Shown: positions 43,886 through 53,194, counted from the first letter of the stretch. The stretch: DNA of 64,000 nt from JAAFHB01 sp037133495 (GCA_037133495.1 JBAXOA010000004.1:1-64000), one strand, 5' to 3'. Numbers and translations are program-made. Notes: a model not told the origin generated them from the letters alone.

Positions 43886-44935
43886 ATGAATATGTTAAAT
43901 AAATATACGGGCATCATTTTTGCCTCGCTGGTATTTTCCTCGTGTATTACAACTGTTAGTGTTCCAATTGACCAGCTGGAACCCGGTAAAGTTGCCCTGC
44001 CGGCAGCGATCAGAAAAGTTGCTTTAATATCGCGTAACTTTAAATTTTCAATTGACACTTTGTCCGGATATTTCAATCTTGATTATCGCCTTAAAAAGGG
44101 AAAGAAGTTTGATAATCAAACTATTGATAGTATTGCCGTTACAAAAAGTTTGGATAGTCTTCGAAAAGCATTGCTCGAATCCGGTCGGTTTGATGAAGTA
44201 TTTGTTTATCCATATACCATTATTAGTCCGCATATTGGAGATAAAGAAATACCTTTTACATCTGATTATATTCAGTCTGTTTGCAATGAAAGTCAGACAG
44301 ATGCTGTGATTTCTCTGGAAATGTTAAGCTTCTTCTACAGCCGGCATAAAGGTTCTTCAGCCGGTGCAATAAAAGGTGAAGCAAATGTGAAAATTAGTGC
44401 AATATGGTCAGTCTATAACCCCAAAAGTGATGATCCTGTTGACAGATATAACCATTCAGAAGTGATCCGATGGAGTGAGTTTGATCCAAGGAATGACAGT
44501 GTTAAATATGAGCTTCCCAATCGAAAGGAAGCCATTTCGATTGCTTCAGGCATTGCCGCCAAAAATTACAGTAAAAGAATTGTTCCCAGCTGGACTCAAT
44601 CTTCGCGGATTATCATCGGATTAAATGGACCGGAATGGGATCAGACGATGCTGTTGGCTCAGCATAATAAGTGGGGAAAGGCTATGCGAATCTGGGAGAA
44701 ATATACTACAAGCGCTCAAAAAAGAGAGGCAGGTGCAGCGTCGCTGAATTATGCTGTAGCTCAAGAGATGTCAGGCGATACTGAACAGGCAACTCTCTGG
44801 AATGACAAGGCAGTAAAATTGCTCCAAAATGGAGAAGCCGGCCGAATTGCAAGGGCTTATGCAGCTAAATTATATGAGCGAAAATTAAAGGCATTGAAGC
44901 TGAACGCAATATTGAAAAACAACCAGCCTAAATAA
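43886..44935 (+). CDS. DUF6340-family lipoprotein (second of tandem pair)
   Basis: The 349-residue protein has a short lipoprotein signal, IIFASLVFSSC (Cys about 20). It parallels the previous gene along its length: VALISRNFKFS opposite IGVLNRSMNMQ, ALLESGRFDEVFV opposite ALYESGRFDVVIP, DAVISLEMLSFF, and the terminal NKWGKAMRIWEKYTTSAQKREAGAASLNYAVAQEMSGDTEQATLW opposite the same part there. It is clearly a paralogue made by duplication and much diverged. The terminal part reads like one TPR repeat. No enzymatic motif is seen. Confidence 0.75.
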   Translation: MNMLNKYTGIIFASLVFSSCITTVSVPIDQLEPGKVALPAAIRKVALISRNFKFSIDTLSGYFNLDYRLKKGKKFDNQTIDSIAVTKSLDSLRKALLESGRFDEVFVYPYTIISPHIGDKEIPFTSDYIQSVCNESQTDAVISLEMLSFFYSRHKGSSAGAIKGEANVKISAIWSVYNPKSDDPVDRYNHSEVIRWSEFDPRNDSVKYELPNRKEAISIASGIAAKNYSKRIVPSWTQSSRIIIGLNGPEWDQTMLLAQHNKWGKAMRIWEKYTTSAQKREAGAASLNYAVAQEMSGDTEQATLWNDKAVKLLQNGEAGRIARAYAAKLYERKLKALKLNAILKNNQPK

Positions 44936-45006
44936 AAAATGTGTTTATTAATTGTATTTTGTTAGTTTGCCGCCAACTTATTTACCCTAAATCAAAACGA
45001 ATTTAA

Positions 45007-46257
45007 ATGGTATCATTTCTATTCTATGCTATACTTATTATCCTGATTGCCAATTTCATAGTTGATCGCTGGCTCGAATATTTAAATGAAACCAGCATAT
45101 CACCAAGCCTTCCAAATGAACTCATTGGAATTTATAATGAAGAGAAGTATCAGATATCTGTGAAATACGAAAAGGTAACACATCGGTTTACGGTTCTGAC
45201 CGAATCAATAAGTTTCATAACGATTCTGTTATTTTTCGTTGCCGGAGGTTTTGGGTGGCTCGATACAATCATTAGAACACGTGTCAGTAACCCGATTTTT
45301 ATTACCCTCCTTTTCTTTGCGGTTTTGGGTCTTTCATCCCAAATTGCATCTTTGCCTTTTTCATGGTACAGTACTTTTGTCATTGAAGAAAAGTTTGGTT
45401 TTAACAAAACGACCCGCCGACTATTTATTCTGGACCAAATTAAAGGTTTGATTGTCAGTGCTATAGTTGGAGGAGTGATTCTTGCCATTATTGTTTGGAT
45501 TTATCTCATTGCCGGTCATTTGTTTTGGTTATATGCTCTGCTCGTTATTGCTTTTTTCTCGATTTTCATGCTTCTTTTTTACTCCAGCCTCATTGTTCCT
45601 CTTTTTAATAAGCAGACTCCACTGCCAGAGGGTATTCTTAAAAATGCGATTACTCAGTTCAGTAATGCCACCGGATTTTTATTGGACAATATCTATGTTA
45701 TAGATGGATCTAAACGTTCAACCAAGGCCAACGCATATTTTACCGGATTAGGAAAAAAAAAGCGGATTGTATTGTTTGACACTTTAATTAACGACCTGAA
45801 AACGGAAGAAATTGTGGCAGTACTAGCACATGAAATTGGTCATAATAAGAAGCATCATGTATATTACGGACTTTTTTTATCGTTGGTGACAACAGCAATA
45901 ATGCTTTATATATTTTCATTAGTAAGCGCTTATCCCGCATTTGCAGAGGTACTTGGATCAAATATTCCAAGTTTTCATTTATCTGTTATTTCATTTGGAA
46001 TGCTCTATTCTCCACTTTCGTTAATAATAGGACTGGGAATGAATGTTATCTCCAGAATGAATGAATATCAAGCAGACAGGTTCGCGGCGGAAAAATATAG
46101 TGGTGAACCTCTTGCCTCTGCCCTGAAAAAGCTGTCAGTTAATAACTTAAGTAATTTAACGCCACATCCGGCGTACGTATTTTTTCATTATTCGCATCCT
46201 ACACTTCTGCAACGTCTAAAAAAGCTCGAGGCATTACATAAAACAGGCACATTATAA
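45007..46257 (+). CDS. M48-family membrane metalloprotease (Ste24-like)
   Basis: The 416-residue protein has several membrane segments (about residues 1-20, 60-80, 100-120, 150-170, 175-200, 290-315 and 325-350). The zinc motif is VLAHEIGHNKKHH (HExxH, residues about 275-287), with the third ligand Glu in MNEYQADRFAAEKY. The order of helices and motif fits CAAX-prenyl-protease-like M48A proteins. In bacteria such proteins degrade or process membrane proteins; prenylated substrates are not known. It stands 71 bp behind the DUF6340 pair. Its C-terminus with PHPAYVFFHYSHPTLLQRLKKL is typical for Ste24 homologues. Confidence 0.92.
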   Translation: MVSFLFYAILIILIANFIVDRWLEYLNETSISPSLPNELIGIYNEEKYQISVKYEKVTHRFTVLTESISFITILLFFVAGGFGWLDTIIRTRVSNPIFITLLFFAVLGLSSQIASLPFSWYSTFVIEEKFGFNKTTRRLFILDQIKGLIVSAIVGGVILAIIVWIYLIAGHLFWLYALLVIAFFSIFMLLFYSSLIVPLFNKQTPLPEGILKNAITQFSNATGFLLDNIYVIDGSKRSTKANAYFTGLGKKKRIVLFDTLINDLKTEEIVAVLAHEIGHNKKHHVYYGLFLSLVTTAIMLYIFSLVSAYPAFAEVLGSNIPSFHLSVISFGMLYSPLSLIIGLGMNVISRMNEYQADRFAAEKYSGEPLASALKKLSVNNLSNLTPHPAYVFFHYSHPTLLQRLKKLEALHKTGTL

Positions 46258-46298
46258 ACGATTATTGAGTGTAAAGTAAAATTATTATAAAAGATTTG

Positions 46299-46306
46299 TA
46301 TTTTTG
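46299..46306 (+). promoter_or_regulatory. Candidate -7 promoter box for fabG
   Basis: TATTTTTG fits TAnnTTTG and lies 22 bp before the fabG ATG, a short leader of the kind seen in Bacteroidota. A matching -33 element is weak. Confidence 0.4.
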
Positions 46307-46328
46307 TCAACTTACAAAAAAATAAAGA

Positions 46329-47075
46329 ATGAAACTTTTAGAGGGAAAAACGGCTATTATTACCGGGGCATCCCGCGGTATTGGTAAAGCGATTGCCATT
46401 AAATTTGCGGAAGAGGGATGCAACATAGCATTTACTGATCTGTTTTACGACGATATTGCTAAAGCTACTGAAGCAGAGCTTCAAGCAATGGGTGTTAAAG
46501 CGAAGGCATATTCTTCGGATGCTTCGAAATTTGTTGAAACTCAAAACGTAGTGAATCAAATTATTGAAGATTTTGGATCTGTTGATGTACTGGTGAATAA
46601 TGCAGGAATTACCAAAGATACCTTGTTAATGCGTATGACTGAGGATCAGTGGGACGCTGTTATTACCGTAAATCTAAAATCTGTCTTTAATTTCACCAAA
46701 GCAGTTCAGGCCGGAATGCTTAAGCAAAGAAGTGGCTCAATCGTGAATATGAGTTCTGTAGTTGGTGTGAGTGGTAATGGTGGTCAGTCAAACTATTCAG
46801 CCTCAAAAGCCGGTATTATTGGATTTACCAAATCAATTGCCAAAGAACTTGGATCAAGAGGCATCCGCTCAAATGCAATTGCTCCGGGATTTATTATTAC
46901 GGAAATGACTGCTAAAATTCCTGAGGATGCACGTAAACAATGGGAAGCTAATATACCAATGCGACGCGGGGGATTACCTGATGAAGTTGCTAAAGTAGCA
47001 CTTTTTCTCGCCTCTGATCTTGCATCTTATGTTTCAGGGCAGGTGATCAATGTCTGCGGAGCAATGAATACTTAG
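46329..47075 (+). CDS. fabG: 3-oxoacyl-[acyl-carrier-protein] reductase
   Basis: FabG is an NADPH-dependent short-chain dehydrogenase that reduces 3-oxoacyl-ACP in fatty-acid elongation. The 248-residue protein has the cofactor loop TGASRGIGKAIA, VNNAGITKDTLLMRM, the catalytic Ser in SIVNMSSVVGVSGNGGQSNYSASKAG with Tyr and Lys, and the closing APGFIITEMT and SGQVINVCGAMNT. These are FabG features rather than those of a sugar or steroid SDR. It is a single gene, closed by a strong terminator. Confidence 0.93.
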   Translation: MKLLEGKTAIITGASRGIGKAIAIKFAEEGCNIAFTDLFYDDIAKATEAELQAMGVKAKAYSSDASKFVETQNVVNQIIEDFGSVDVLVNNAGITKDTLLMRMTEDQWDAVITVNLKSVFNFTKAVQAGMLKQRSGSIVNMSSVVGVSGNGGQSNYSASKAGIIGFTKSIAKELGSRGIRSNAIAPGFIITEMTAKIPEDARKQWEANIPMRRGGLPDEVAKVALFLASDLASYVSGQVINVCGAMNT

Positions 47076-47093
47076 TTATTCATGTAAATACTG

Positions 47094-47129
47094 AACTAAA
47101 AAGAGCGGATTTATTCGCTCTTTTTAGTT
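47094..47129 (+). terminator. Rho-independent terminator after fabG
   Basis: A perfect 14-bp stem (aactaaaaagagcg / cgctctttttagtt) with an 8-base loop begins 18 bp behind the fabG stop codon. The A and T tracts of its stem would allow termination on either strand. Confidence 0.92.
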
Positions 47130-47221
47130 TAATATACACATAATAGGGCTGTTTGTCTGGATTAACTGTAAAATTTGTAATTTAGCGAAATCTAAAATCA
47201 GTTTTGGCTTGATATTGTTAG

Positions 47222-49198
47222 ATGAAAAATAAAAACCTTTCCTTTCGGCTTAGTATATACTTTTTAATTGCGGAGACAATCCTAATGGGATTTCTCATTT
47301 TTTTCGGCTATATTTATGTTAGCAATGCTGTATTCGACAGTTATCGTTATCGGCTTCAATACCAGGTTCAGGAGTCAATTGGAAATATCCAGAATTCAAT
47401 GGATGAAGCAGTCCGGTTTACAGAAAACCTGGAAATGGATTATGCGCAAGGTCATATCATCAAAAATCCACAGCAGTACCTTGAAATGACTTTTAAAGTG
47501 CAGTCGAATATGATCGCATGCGGTTTAGAAACGTCAGAAGATAATAGCCAGTCCTCTCAATTATTGTCAAATATCAATTTAAAATGGTCGGGTGGAATAT
47601 TGAAATCAGATAAACAAAAATATGATGGTAAAAATTCCAAAATAAATGAATGGTTTTTGCAGAAACGTAACAGTTCTGAGCCCGAATGGAGCTTTCCTTT
47701 TTATGATGCTGAAGTTGGATCAAGAGTGATCATCTACGCCCGGCCATATTATTACAAAAAAGATGGGAAGCCATTTCATACGCTTAGCTATTGTGCAATA
47801 GCTCTTGACTCAAATCTGTCAAAGCTAAACCATCAAAAGGAATTAAAATCAGGCTTAACATTTCTCCTGGACAATAAGAACAGGATTGTTTTTCATCCGG
47901 ATAGTACTAAAACCGGGAAGGATGTAAGTGACCTTATTAACTATCTTGGCGATATTCATTTTAATATCAGTGAGCTTTTAAAAGATCGTAATTCCGGTTA
48001 CCAGGTTATTTATCCTCGGAGTTTAGACTACAAAAGATCTGTAGCCATTTATTGGCCAATAAAATCCACAAACTGGTTTATTTTATCAGTAATACCAGAA
48101 GGGGCATATATGACTGAACTTAAGCGTATTACAATATTTTTAATTCTCTTGATCCTTTTTATCGGAAGTATTTTTGCCGCTGTCACGATCTATCACTCGA
48201 TTAAAATAATTTCTCCTATCTCTTTTTTGGCACACGATACAACAAGGATTGTGGAGGGAGCATTGTTCGATATCGATAAAAATATCAATGATACAAAGGC
48301 TCTTTCTGAGAGCGAGACAATCTTGCTTATCTCTCAGCTACATCCGGCTTCTCCTCTGAATGATCTTGAAGTTCTTTCCTCCAATCTTGACAAGATAAAA
48401 GACCGGCTATCCAGCTATCGCAAATACACCTTGCAGAGTGCTAAGGATCAAGAGACTATGGCGAAAGAGCTTAATCTGGCAAGGGAAATTGAAATGGGAA
48501 TGGTACCTACAAATTTTCCTTTATTTCCTGATCGAAGTGATTTTGATTGTTTTGGAAAGCTGATTCCGGCAAGAATTGTTGGAGGCGATCTGTTTGACTT
48601 ATTTTTGTCAGATGATAATCAGCTGTTTATTACGATCAGTGATACATTAGGGAAAGGTATTCCTGCAGCAATGTATTCAGTTATCACAAGAACTTTTATT
48701 CGTAGCATTGCCAATCCGATCACACGCCTTGGGAAGTTAATGGAATCTTTGAACGATGCTCTCAGTCGTGTAAGCGGTTCTGATATGTTTGCAACTGTGA
48801 TACTGGCAAAACTCGACCTTAAATCAGGTGAGTTGACTTATTGCAATGCGGGGCATCCACATCCAATTATTCTTCGAAACCATAATGGGGAAGAGGTTAT
48901 GAATCAATCACATGGAATTCCGGTTGGAGTAAAAAGCAACATTCAGTTTACGGAAAGCAGTACTATTTTGGCTCCCGGAGAATCGTTGATTCTTTATACT
49001 GATGGAATAACCGAGGAGTGTGATGCCAAAGGAGAATTTTTTGGAATAGAACGACTAATTGCAGTCGCTAATCCACTGAGAGATCTTACAACGCAGGACA
49101 TCGTAACGAAGTCCCTGGACGCATTGGATCATTTCAGAGGTGAATCAGAGGTACATGATGATATTACACTTGTGGCAATTAAATTTCTCGGTGTCTAA
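47222..49198 (+). CDS. Membrane sensor with SpoIIE/PP2C-type serine phosphatase domain
   Basis: The 658-residue protein has an N-terminal membrane helix (about residues 10-32), an extracytoplasmic Cache-like sensor (about 35-295, with LDNKNRIVFHPDSTKTGKDVS), and a second helix (about 300-322). A HAMP-like linker carrying an insertion comes next, then a PP2C-like SpoIIE domain (about 425-655). The phosphatase shows AREIEMGMVPTNFPLFP, GGDLFDLFL with metal-binding Asp, DTLGKGIPAAMYS, CNAGHPHPIIL, LYTDGITEE and VHDDITLVAIKF. It would dephosphorylate a serine on an anti-sigma-factor antagonist. No such partner or kinase is next to it. Ligand unknown. Confidence 0.9.
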   Translation: MKNKNLSFRLSIYFLIAETILMGFLIFFGYIYVSNAVFDSYRYRLQYQVQESIGNIQNSMDEAVRFTENLEMDYAQGHIIKNPQQYLEMTFKVQSNMIACGLETSEDNSQSSQLLSNINLKWSGGILKSDKQKYDGKNSKINEWFLQKRNSSEPEWSFPFYDAEVGSRVIIYARPYYYKKDGKPFHTLSYCAIALDSNLSKLNHQKELKSGLTFLLDNKNRIVFHPDSTKTGKDVSDLINYLGDIHFNISELLKDRNSGYQVIYPRSLDYKRSVAIYWPIKSTNWFILSVIPEGAYMTELKRITIFLILLILFIGSIFAAVTIYHSIKIISPISFLAHDTTRIVEGALFDIDKNINDTKALSESETILLISQLHPASPLNDLEVLSSNLDKIKDRLSSYRKYTLQSAKDQETMAKELNLAREIEMGMVPTNFPLFPDRSDFDCFGKLIPARIVGGDLFDLFLSDDNQLFITISDTLGKGIPAAMYSVITRTFIRSIANPITRLGKLMESLNDALSRVSGSDMFATVILAKLDLKSGELTYCNAGHPHPIILRNHNGEEVMNQSHGIPVGVKSNIQFTESSTILAPGESLILYTDGITEECDAKGEFFGIERLIAVANPLRDLTTQDIVTKSLDALDHFRGESEVHDDITLVAIKFLGV

Positions 49199-49203
49199 AA
49201 AGA

Positions 49204-49233
49204 AAGAGGCCCATTTGTAGAATTGAGCCTCTT
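49204..49233 (+). terminator. Probable terminator after the SpoIIE-type phosphatase gene
   Basis: A 7-bp stem (aagaggc / gcctctt) lies 5 bp behind the stop codon, followed by CTTG rather than a pure T-run. It sits between two convergent genes. Confidence 0.6.
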
Positions 49234-49262
49234 CTTGCTGATTTCTTAATCCTCTCCTTAGA

Positions 49263-49901
49263 TCAGATAAATTTAATTCCCACAGAAAAGGACAATGTAT
49301 TTCCTTTATTGACGAAGCCCATGTTCATATTGGAAGTGTTTCCACCTGACAGATTAGATATACCCCACTCGTAACGCACATCAAATGTGAGCATTCCCAG
49401 ATCAATCCCGCCACCAAGCTGCCAGTCCCATACATTATTTTTGAAGTTCTTAATATCAAAAAGCGGTGTCCTTACATCATTGACATTAACACTGCTCCCA
49501 GCCAAAACATACGACATGGCAGGACCTGTAAATACCCGAACAGATGCCAGTTTGAGATCAATCAGCTTGAAACCCAGTAAAACAGGTACCTGAATCGTTT
49601 TTAAATTAAGCGTTTGATCAGTCATTCCTGAAATAGACTGCCCTTTCTTAACACAATATAATAACTCAGGTTGAAAATAAATTTTTTTACCACCCAGACG
49701 GGCGAAGGCTCCAATGTGATATCCCGATTGGGCTTCTGATTTAAAATCATTGAATGTGTATCCACTTAACGTTGCATTGTCCGTAGTGATTTTGCTAGAA
49801 TTAATTCCACCCTTTAAACCCAGATTAAATGTGAAAGGTAATTGAGCAAAAGTCGACAGTAATACGGTCATCAGGGTTATGGTTAAAAATAATTTTTTCA
49901 T
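49263..49901 (-). CDS. PorT-like outer-membrane beta-barrel protein
   Basis: The 212-residue protein has a signal peptide (FLTITLMTVLLSTFAQ) and an eight-strand-type small barrel. It has the usual opening NLGLKGGINSSKI, then YHIGAFARLGGKKIYFQPELLYC, IQVPVLLGFKL, VFTGPAMSYVLA and the C-terminal aromatic strand GNTLSFSVGIKFI. Proteins of this type (PorT / OmpA-like barrel, PF13568) are abundant in Bacteroidota and mostly of unknown function. It stands alone, facing the phosphatase gene convergently. Confidence 0.85.
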   Translation of the reverse strand: MKKLFLTITLMTVLLSTFAQLPFTFNLGLKGGINSSKITTDNATLSGYTFNDFKSEAQSGYHIGAFARLGGKKIYFQPELLYCVKKGQSISGMTDQTLNLKTIQVPVLLGFKLIDLKLASVRVFTGPAMSYVLAGSSVNVNDVRTPLFDIKNFKNNVWDWQLGGGIDLGMLTFDVRYEWGISNLSGGNTSNMNMGFVNKGNTLSFSVGIKFI

Positions 49902-50019
49902 GATAACTTTTTTTGTTAATATTGATTATGAATATTTCTGATTCATGCTTGCGAAGGTATGAAATTTCAATACTAAATCAAAAGGCAAATTGGATTTGCC
50001 AACATTTTTGAAGCCTCCG

Positions 50020-50754
50020 TTAAATTTCCCGTTCCTTGCAAATTAAATGATACGCTTCATTTAGTTTTTGAAATTTTTCATTTGCAGCCTTCTGAACATC
50101 TTCCCCTAAATAACTTACTTTGTCGGGGTGATATTTGATTGCCATTTTTCGATATGACTTCTTAATTTCCTCGTTAGTAACAGTTTTATCTATTTCAAGT
50201 ATATCGTAAGCCCAATCCGTTTTTGGGACAAACATCGCCTCAATCGAACTATAATCGGCTTCCGAAATACCCATTGTTGCCGAAATATGCTTTATTAGTT
50301 TAAGTTCTTCCGGATGCACCAGTCCATCAGCAATTGCGATTCCAAATAAAAAGTGAATGAGTTGCAAACGGGATGAATGATCAATATATTTTCGAATCTG
50401 GGCACAGACATCGGTAACAGGAATGTTTTGCTTAGTTAGATCTTTCAAAATAACGAGCGCCTGTTTTGCACCTTCAACTCCAAAATTTCTGATCAGAAAA
50501 TCTTTCACATAATCGAGTTCGGAACGCAAAATCTGACCATCTGCTTTTAATACAGCACTTACCAGCACCAGCAAACTAAACATATAGTCGCCTTGCGTAA
50601 TCCGTGCTTTTCCAATGGTTGTCTCCCCGGGTTTTTGAAGAATAGTGTCTGCCTGGTCAAAAACCGATCCAAGAACAAATCCGGCCAGCGCCCCAAGAGG
50701 TCCTCCCAATGTAAATCCAAGACCTCCTCCAATCCATTTACCTAATTTTGCCAT
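50020..50754 (-). CDS. TerB- and DnaJ-domain protein (DjlA-like)
   Basis: The 244-residue protein starts with a Gly-rich hydrophobic segment, GKWIGGGLGFTLGGPLGALAGFVLG, that may associate with the membrane. A TerB-like helical domain (about residues 50-165) follows with LVLVSAVLKADGQILRSELDYVKDFL and HFLFGIAIADGLVHPEELKLI. The C-terminal J domain (about 178-240) contains DWAYDILEIDKTVTNEEIKKSYRKMA and the intact HPD in IKYHPDKVS. This order is that of DjlA co-chaperones, which stimulate DnaK. The gene overlaps the coaE end by 17 bp and closes the nusB operon. Confidence 0.9.
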   Translation of the reverse strand: MAKLGKWIGGGLGFTLGGPLGALAGFVLGSVFDQADTILQKPGETTIGKARITQGDYMFSLLVLVSAVLKADGQILRSELDYVKDFLIRNFGVEGAKQALVILKDLTKQNIPVTDVCAQIRKYIDHSSRLQLIHFLFGIAIADGLVHPEELKLIKHISATMGISEADYSSIEAMFVPKTDWAYDILEIDKTVTNEEIKKSYRKMAIKYHPDKVSYLGEDVQKAANEKFQKLNEAYHLICKEREI

Positions 50755-51337
50755 CTTCTCTGATTAATTGATCTAATTTAATAATTTCAGGTAACAATAA
50801 TTTAAATCCGTTATTTTCTAAAATATGATCCGCTTTATCAATTTTTTCAAAATCAGGTATTTGATTACTAATTCGTTGTTTTACCAGATCTTCTGATGTG
50901 CCATCACGATGAACCACGCGCCTGATTCGGACTGCTTCATCAGCCAAAATTAAGATAATCTTATCGAAATCTGAAGCATAACCACTTTCAAAAAGAATAG
51001 CTGCTTCATATAATACATATGCAGAATTCTGGTGTTTTTCAAGCCATTTCATAAAGCATTGTCTTACAGCAGGATGAATAATTGTATTTACTGCCAACAG
51101 GGCTTCATGATTGTTAAATATAATTTTAGCCAGTTGTTTACGATCAAGCATCCCGTCATCGGTATAGATTTCTCCCCCAAACAGTTCAATTAAACGCTTT
51201 TTAATCGTTAAGTCGTTATTTTGAAGATTTCGGGCTTCAGTATCAGCATGAAAAACAGGAACACCGAGCAATTTAAAAATTTCGCAAGCAGTTGTTTTTC
51301 CGCTTCCAATTCCCCCTGTAATTCCGATTTTCTTCAT
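50738..51337 (-). CDS. coaE: Dephospho-CoA kinase
   Basis: CoaE phosphorylates the 3'-hydroxyl of dephospho-CoA, the last step of CoA synthesis. The 199-residue protein has the P-loop GITGGIGSGKTTACEIF, the substrate-binding VFHADTEARNL, LDRKQLAKIIFNN, IIHPAVRQCF, EAAILFESGY and the lid region VHRDGTSEDLVKQRISNQIP. All family blocks are present. It sits 5 bp behind the YbbR-like gene, an arrangement common in Bacteroidota. Confidence 0.97.
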   Translation of the reverse strand: MKKIGITGGIGSGKTTACEIFKLLGVPVFHADTEARNLQNNDLTIKKRLIELFGGEIYTDDGMLDRKQLAKIIFNNHEALLAVNTIIHPAVRQCFMKWLEKHQNSAYVLYEAAILFESGYASDFDKIILILADEAVRIRRVVHRDGTSEDLVKQRISNQIPDFEKIDKADHILENNGFKLLLPEIIKLDQLIREDGKIR

Positions 51338-51342
51338 AAATT

Positions 51343-52335
51343 CTAATCCTTACGTTCAATAATATAATCTACCTCCTTAGGAAAGTAATCGACAGAAAGA
51401 ACCGATTCAGGAATATTATCGAGTATTACCGGAAGTTTTGTTAGTACCCCGGAATGAATTGAATAATCGGTGACTGCCCTGAAACTGCTATTGTTTAGTT
51501 TACTGAATTGGCTCACACCAACCCTGCACGAAACTTTCACTTTTGCAGGGAAAGTCTTAATCAGCAAAGAGTCGGGTTGTTTAAGTATGATAATAGGAAT
51601 TTCAAATTTGGCTTCGGTACATTGCTCAACAGCAATTTGAACGGATACTTTTCTCAATTCGCTCTTAAGTTCAGGAAGAAATAATAAATCAGCAACTTGC
51701 TCTATCGTGTGAGACAGGTTCTTAAGCTCGACAGGTACCGTATTGATGTATTGCAGCGTATCCAGAATGTATTCCGGACCACGGACCAAAATTGACGAAG
51801 GTCTGGCAACCGGCCGTTTTAGGAAGATAAATTCTTTAGCAAAAGTAGCAATAACGTCAGGATGAACCTTGACCATTTTTTCAATTACATTACTGACATT
51901 GAAAGAAATTGAATCAGGTCTGATACTTATAATTTCGATTTCGCTGCTAATCTGTTTAGCAAATTCACTTTTGTGTTCATTGGTAGAGATGGTATATTTC
52001 GACAAGTATTTCCCTTCCAGGTAATTGTTTGTCAATTCATTTACATCAAGAATCACAGGTGAAAATGCCAGTTGGAGTTTATTTCGCAATAAAGTATAAC
52101 CAAAAGCATCGACGGTCAGTTCAAGTTTTTCCGGTAATTTGCCTGACAGGTCTTTGTCCTTAGGCAAATTAACATACCTCACCGGAACTGTTATATGATC
52201 TGTATAATGCTTTTCGAGTGCATTGAGAAACCACAGGAACGAAGCCAGAGCAAGACAAACCAAAAAAACAAAAGCTTTCCCACTGCGAACAACATTCAAA
52301 GCGGTTTTGAAATATGGTACAACTCGTCGATCCAT
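51343..52335 (-). CDS. YbbR-like domain protein (CdaR-related)
   Basis: The 330-residue protein has one N-terminal membrane helix (AFVFLVCLALASFLWFLNAL, residues about 18-37), then an extracytoplasmic part with YbbR-like beta domains, as in ITVPVRYVNLPKDKDLSGKLPEKLEL and KRPVARPSSILVRGPEYILDTLQYINTVPVELKNL. In Firmicutes YbbR/CdaR regulates the cyclic di-AMP synthase CdaA; in Bacteroidota the role is unproven and no cdaA is adjacent. It lies between yajC, from which a terminator-like hairpin separates it, and coaE. Confidence 0.82.
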   Translation of the reverse strand: MDRRVVPYFKTALNVVRSGKAFVFLVCLALASFLWFLNALEKHYTDHITVPVRYVNLPKDKDLSGKLPEKLELTVDAFGYTLLRNKLQLAFSPVILDVNELTNNYLEGKYLSKYTISTNEHKSEFAKQISSEIEIISIRPDSISFNVSNVIEKMVKVHPDVIATFAKEFIFLKRPVARPSSILVRGPEYILDTLQYINTVPVELKNLSHTIEQVADLLFLPELKSELRKVSVQIAVEQCTEAKFEIPIIILKQPDSLLIKTFPAKVKVSCRVGVSQFSKLNNSSFRAVTDYSIHSGVLTKLPVILDNIPESVLSVDYFPKEVDYIIERKD

Positions 52336-52358
52336 AGCCGGATGATATTTAATTAAAT

Positions 52359-52383
52359 AAAAAGGCCGGTTACCCAGCCTTTC
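52359..52383 (-). terminator. Hairpin with U-run after yajC on the minus strand
   Basis: On the minus strand the sequence reads aaaggc-tgggtaaccg-gcc followed by TTTTTA, 30 bp after the yajC stop codon. Because the YbbR-like gene follows 50 bp later on the same strand, this may only reduce transcription into ybbR-coaE. A second AT-rich dyad (tttgataaa / tttatcaaa) lies at 52388-52409. Confidence 0.6.
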
Positions 52384-52409
52384 AGAATTTGATAAAATAA
52401 TTTATCAAA

Positions 52410-52730
52410 TTATTTCTGTTCAGGCGCATCTGTCATATCTCTTAAGACAACGCTTTTGTCAACTTTAAGTTTTACAGAAGGAGCAACTTCAAGAATAATG
52501 ATGTTATCTTTAATTTCTTCGATTTTACCATATATACCACCGGTTGTAACAATTTTATCGCCTTTCTGAAGTGCAGCGCGAAATTTAACCATATCTTTCT
52601 GGCGTTTCATTTGAGGTCGGATCATAAAAAAATAAAACACCACGATCATCAAGCCCATCATCAGCAGCATATTCATTGGCGAGCCTCCTGTCTGAGGTGC
52701 TTGAGCAATAATAAATAAAATAGAACTCAT
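52410..52730 (-). CDS. yajC: Preprotein translocase subunit YajC
   Basis: The 106-residue protein is small with a single N-terminal membrane helix (MLLMMGLMIVVFYFFMIRPQ) directly followed by the family signature RPQMKRQKDMVKFRAALQKGDKIVTTGGIYGKI and the beta domain ending LRDMTDAP. YajC binds SecDF in the Sec translocon. It overlaps the DUF1573 gene by 4 bp (ATGA). Confidence 0.95.
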   Translation of the reverse strand: MSSILFIIAQAPQTGGSPMNMLLMMGLMIVVFYFFMIRPQMKRQKDMVKFRAALQKGDKIVTTGGIYGKIEEIKDNIIILEVAPSVKLKVDKSVVLRDMTDAPEQK

Positions 52731-53194
52731 TTTTGTGTATTTAAAAGGTTATTAAACTGTTTATTTTCAATATATGCACCAATCTGCAACTCTTTTTGTT
52801 GGCCGTCGGAAGTAATAATCGTTGCTTCCTGAACCAGGTTACCCCATTCACCTGCTGTGTTCAGCACCAATTCAACTGATGATGACTCTCCCGGCTGTAC
52901 AGGTTTTGAGCTGAAACGCAGATCAACACATCCGCAAGATTTCACAACTTTTACAATACTTAGCGGAGATCCTCCCGTATTTTGAAACATGAAGGAAAAA
53001 GATACAATTTCTCCATCTTTTAGTGTACCAAAATTATGAATTTCCTTATCAAATACAATCTTTCCGGAAGACTTTTTTTCAGAAACCTTATTTTCTTCAG
53101 ATCTCTTTTTCACCGTATTTCTTCCGTCAAAGCAGGATATGGCGATGAAAACAAAGAGTGCGAGCATCATCGCGTGGCGAAATGGGTATTTCAT
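52727..53194 (-). CDS. DUF1573 protein
   Basis: The 155-residue protein has a lipoprotein-like signal (MLALFVFIAISC, Cys about 21). One DUF1573 Ig-like domain follows: FDKEIHNFGTLKDGEIVSFSFMFQNTGGSPLSIVKVVKSCGCVDLRF, then VQPGESSSVELVLNTAGEWG. The SCGC pair in the middle is typical for the family. Function is unknown; it is found next to yajC and nusB throughout Bacteroidota. It overlaps both neighbours by 4 bp, so translation is coupled. Confidence 0.87.
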   Translation of the reverse strand: MKYPFRHAMMLALFVFIAISCFDGRNTVKKRSEENKVSEKKSSGKIVFDKEIHNFGTLKDGEIVSFSFMFQNTGGSPLSIVKVVKSCGCVDLRFSSKPVQPGESSSVELVLNTAGEWGNLVQEATIITSDGQQKELQIGAYIENKQFNNLLNTQK

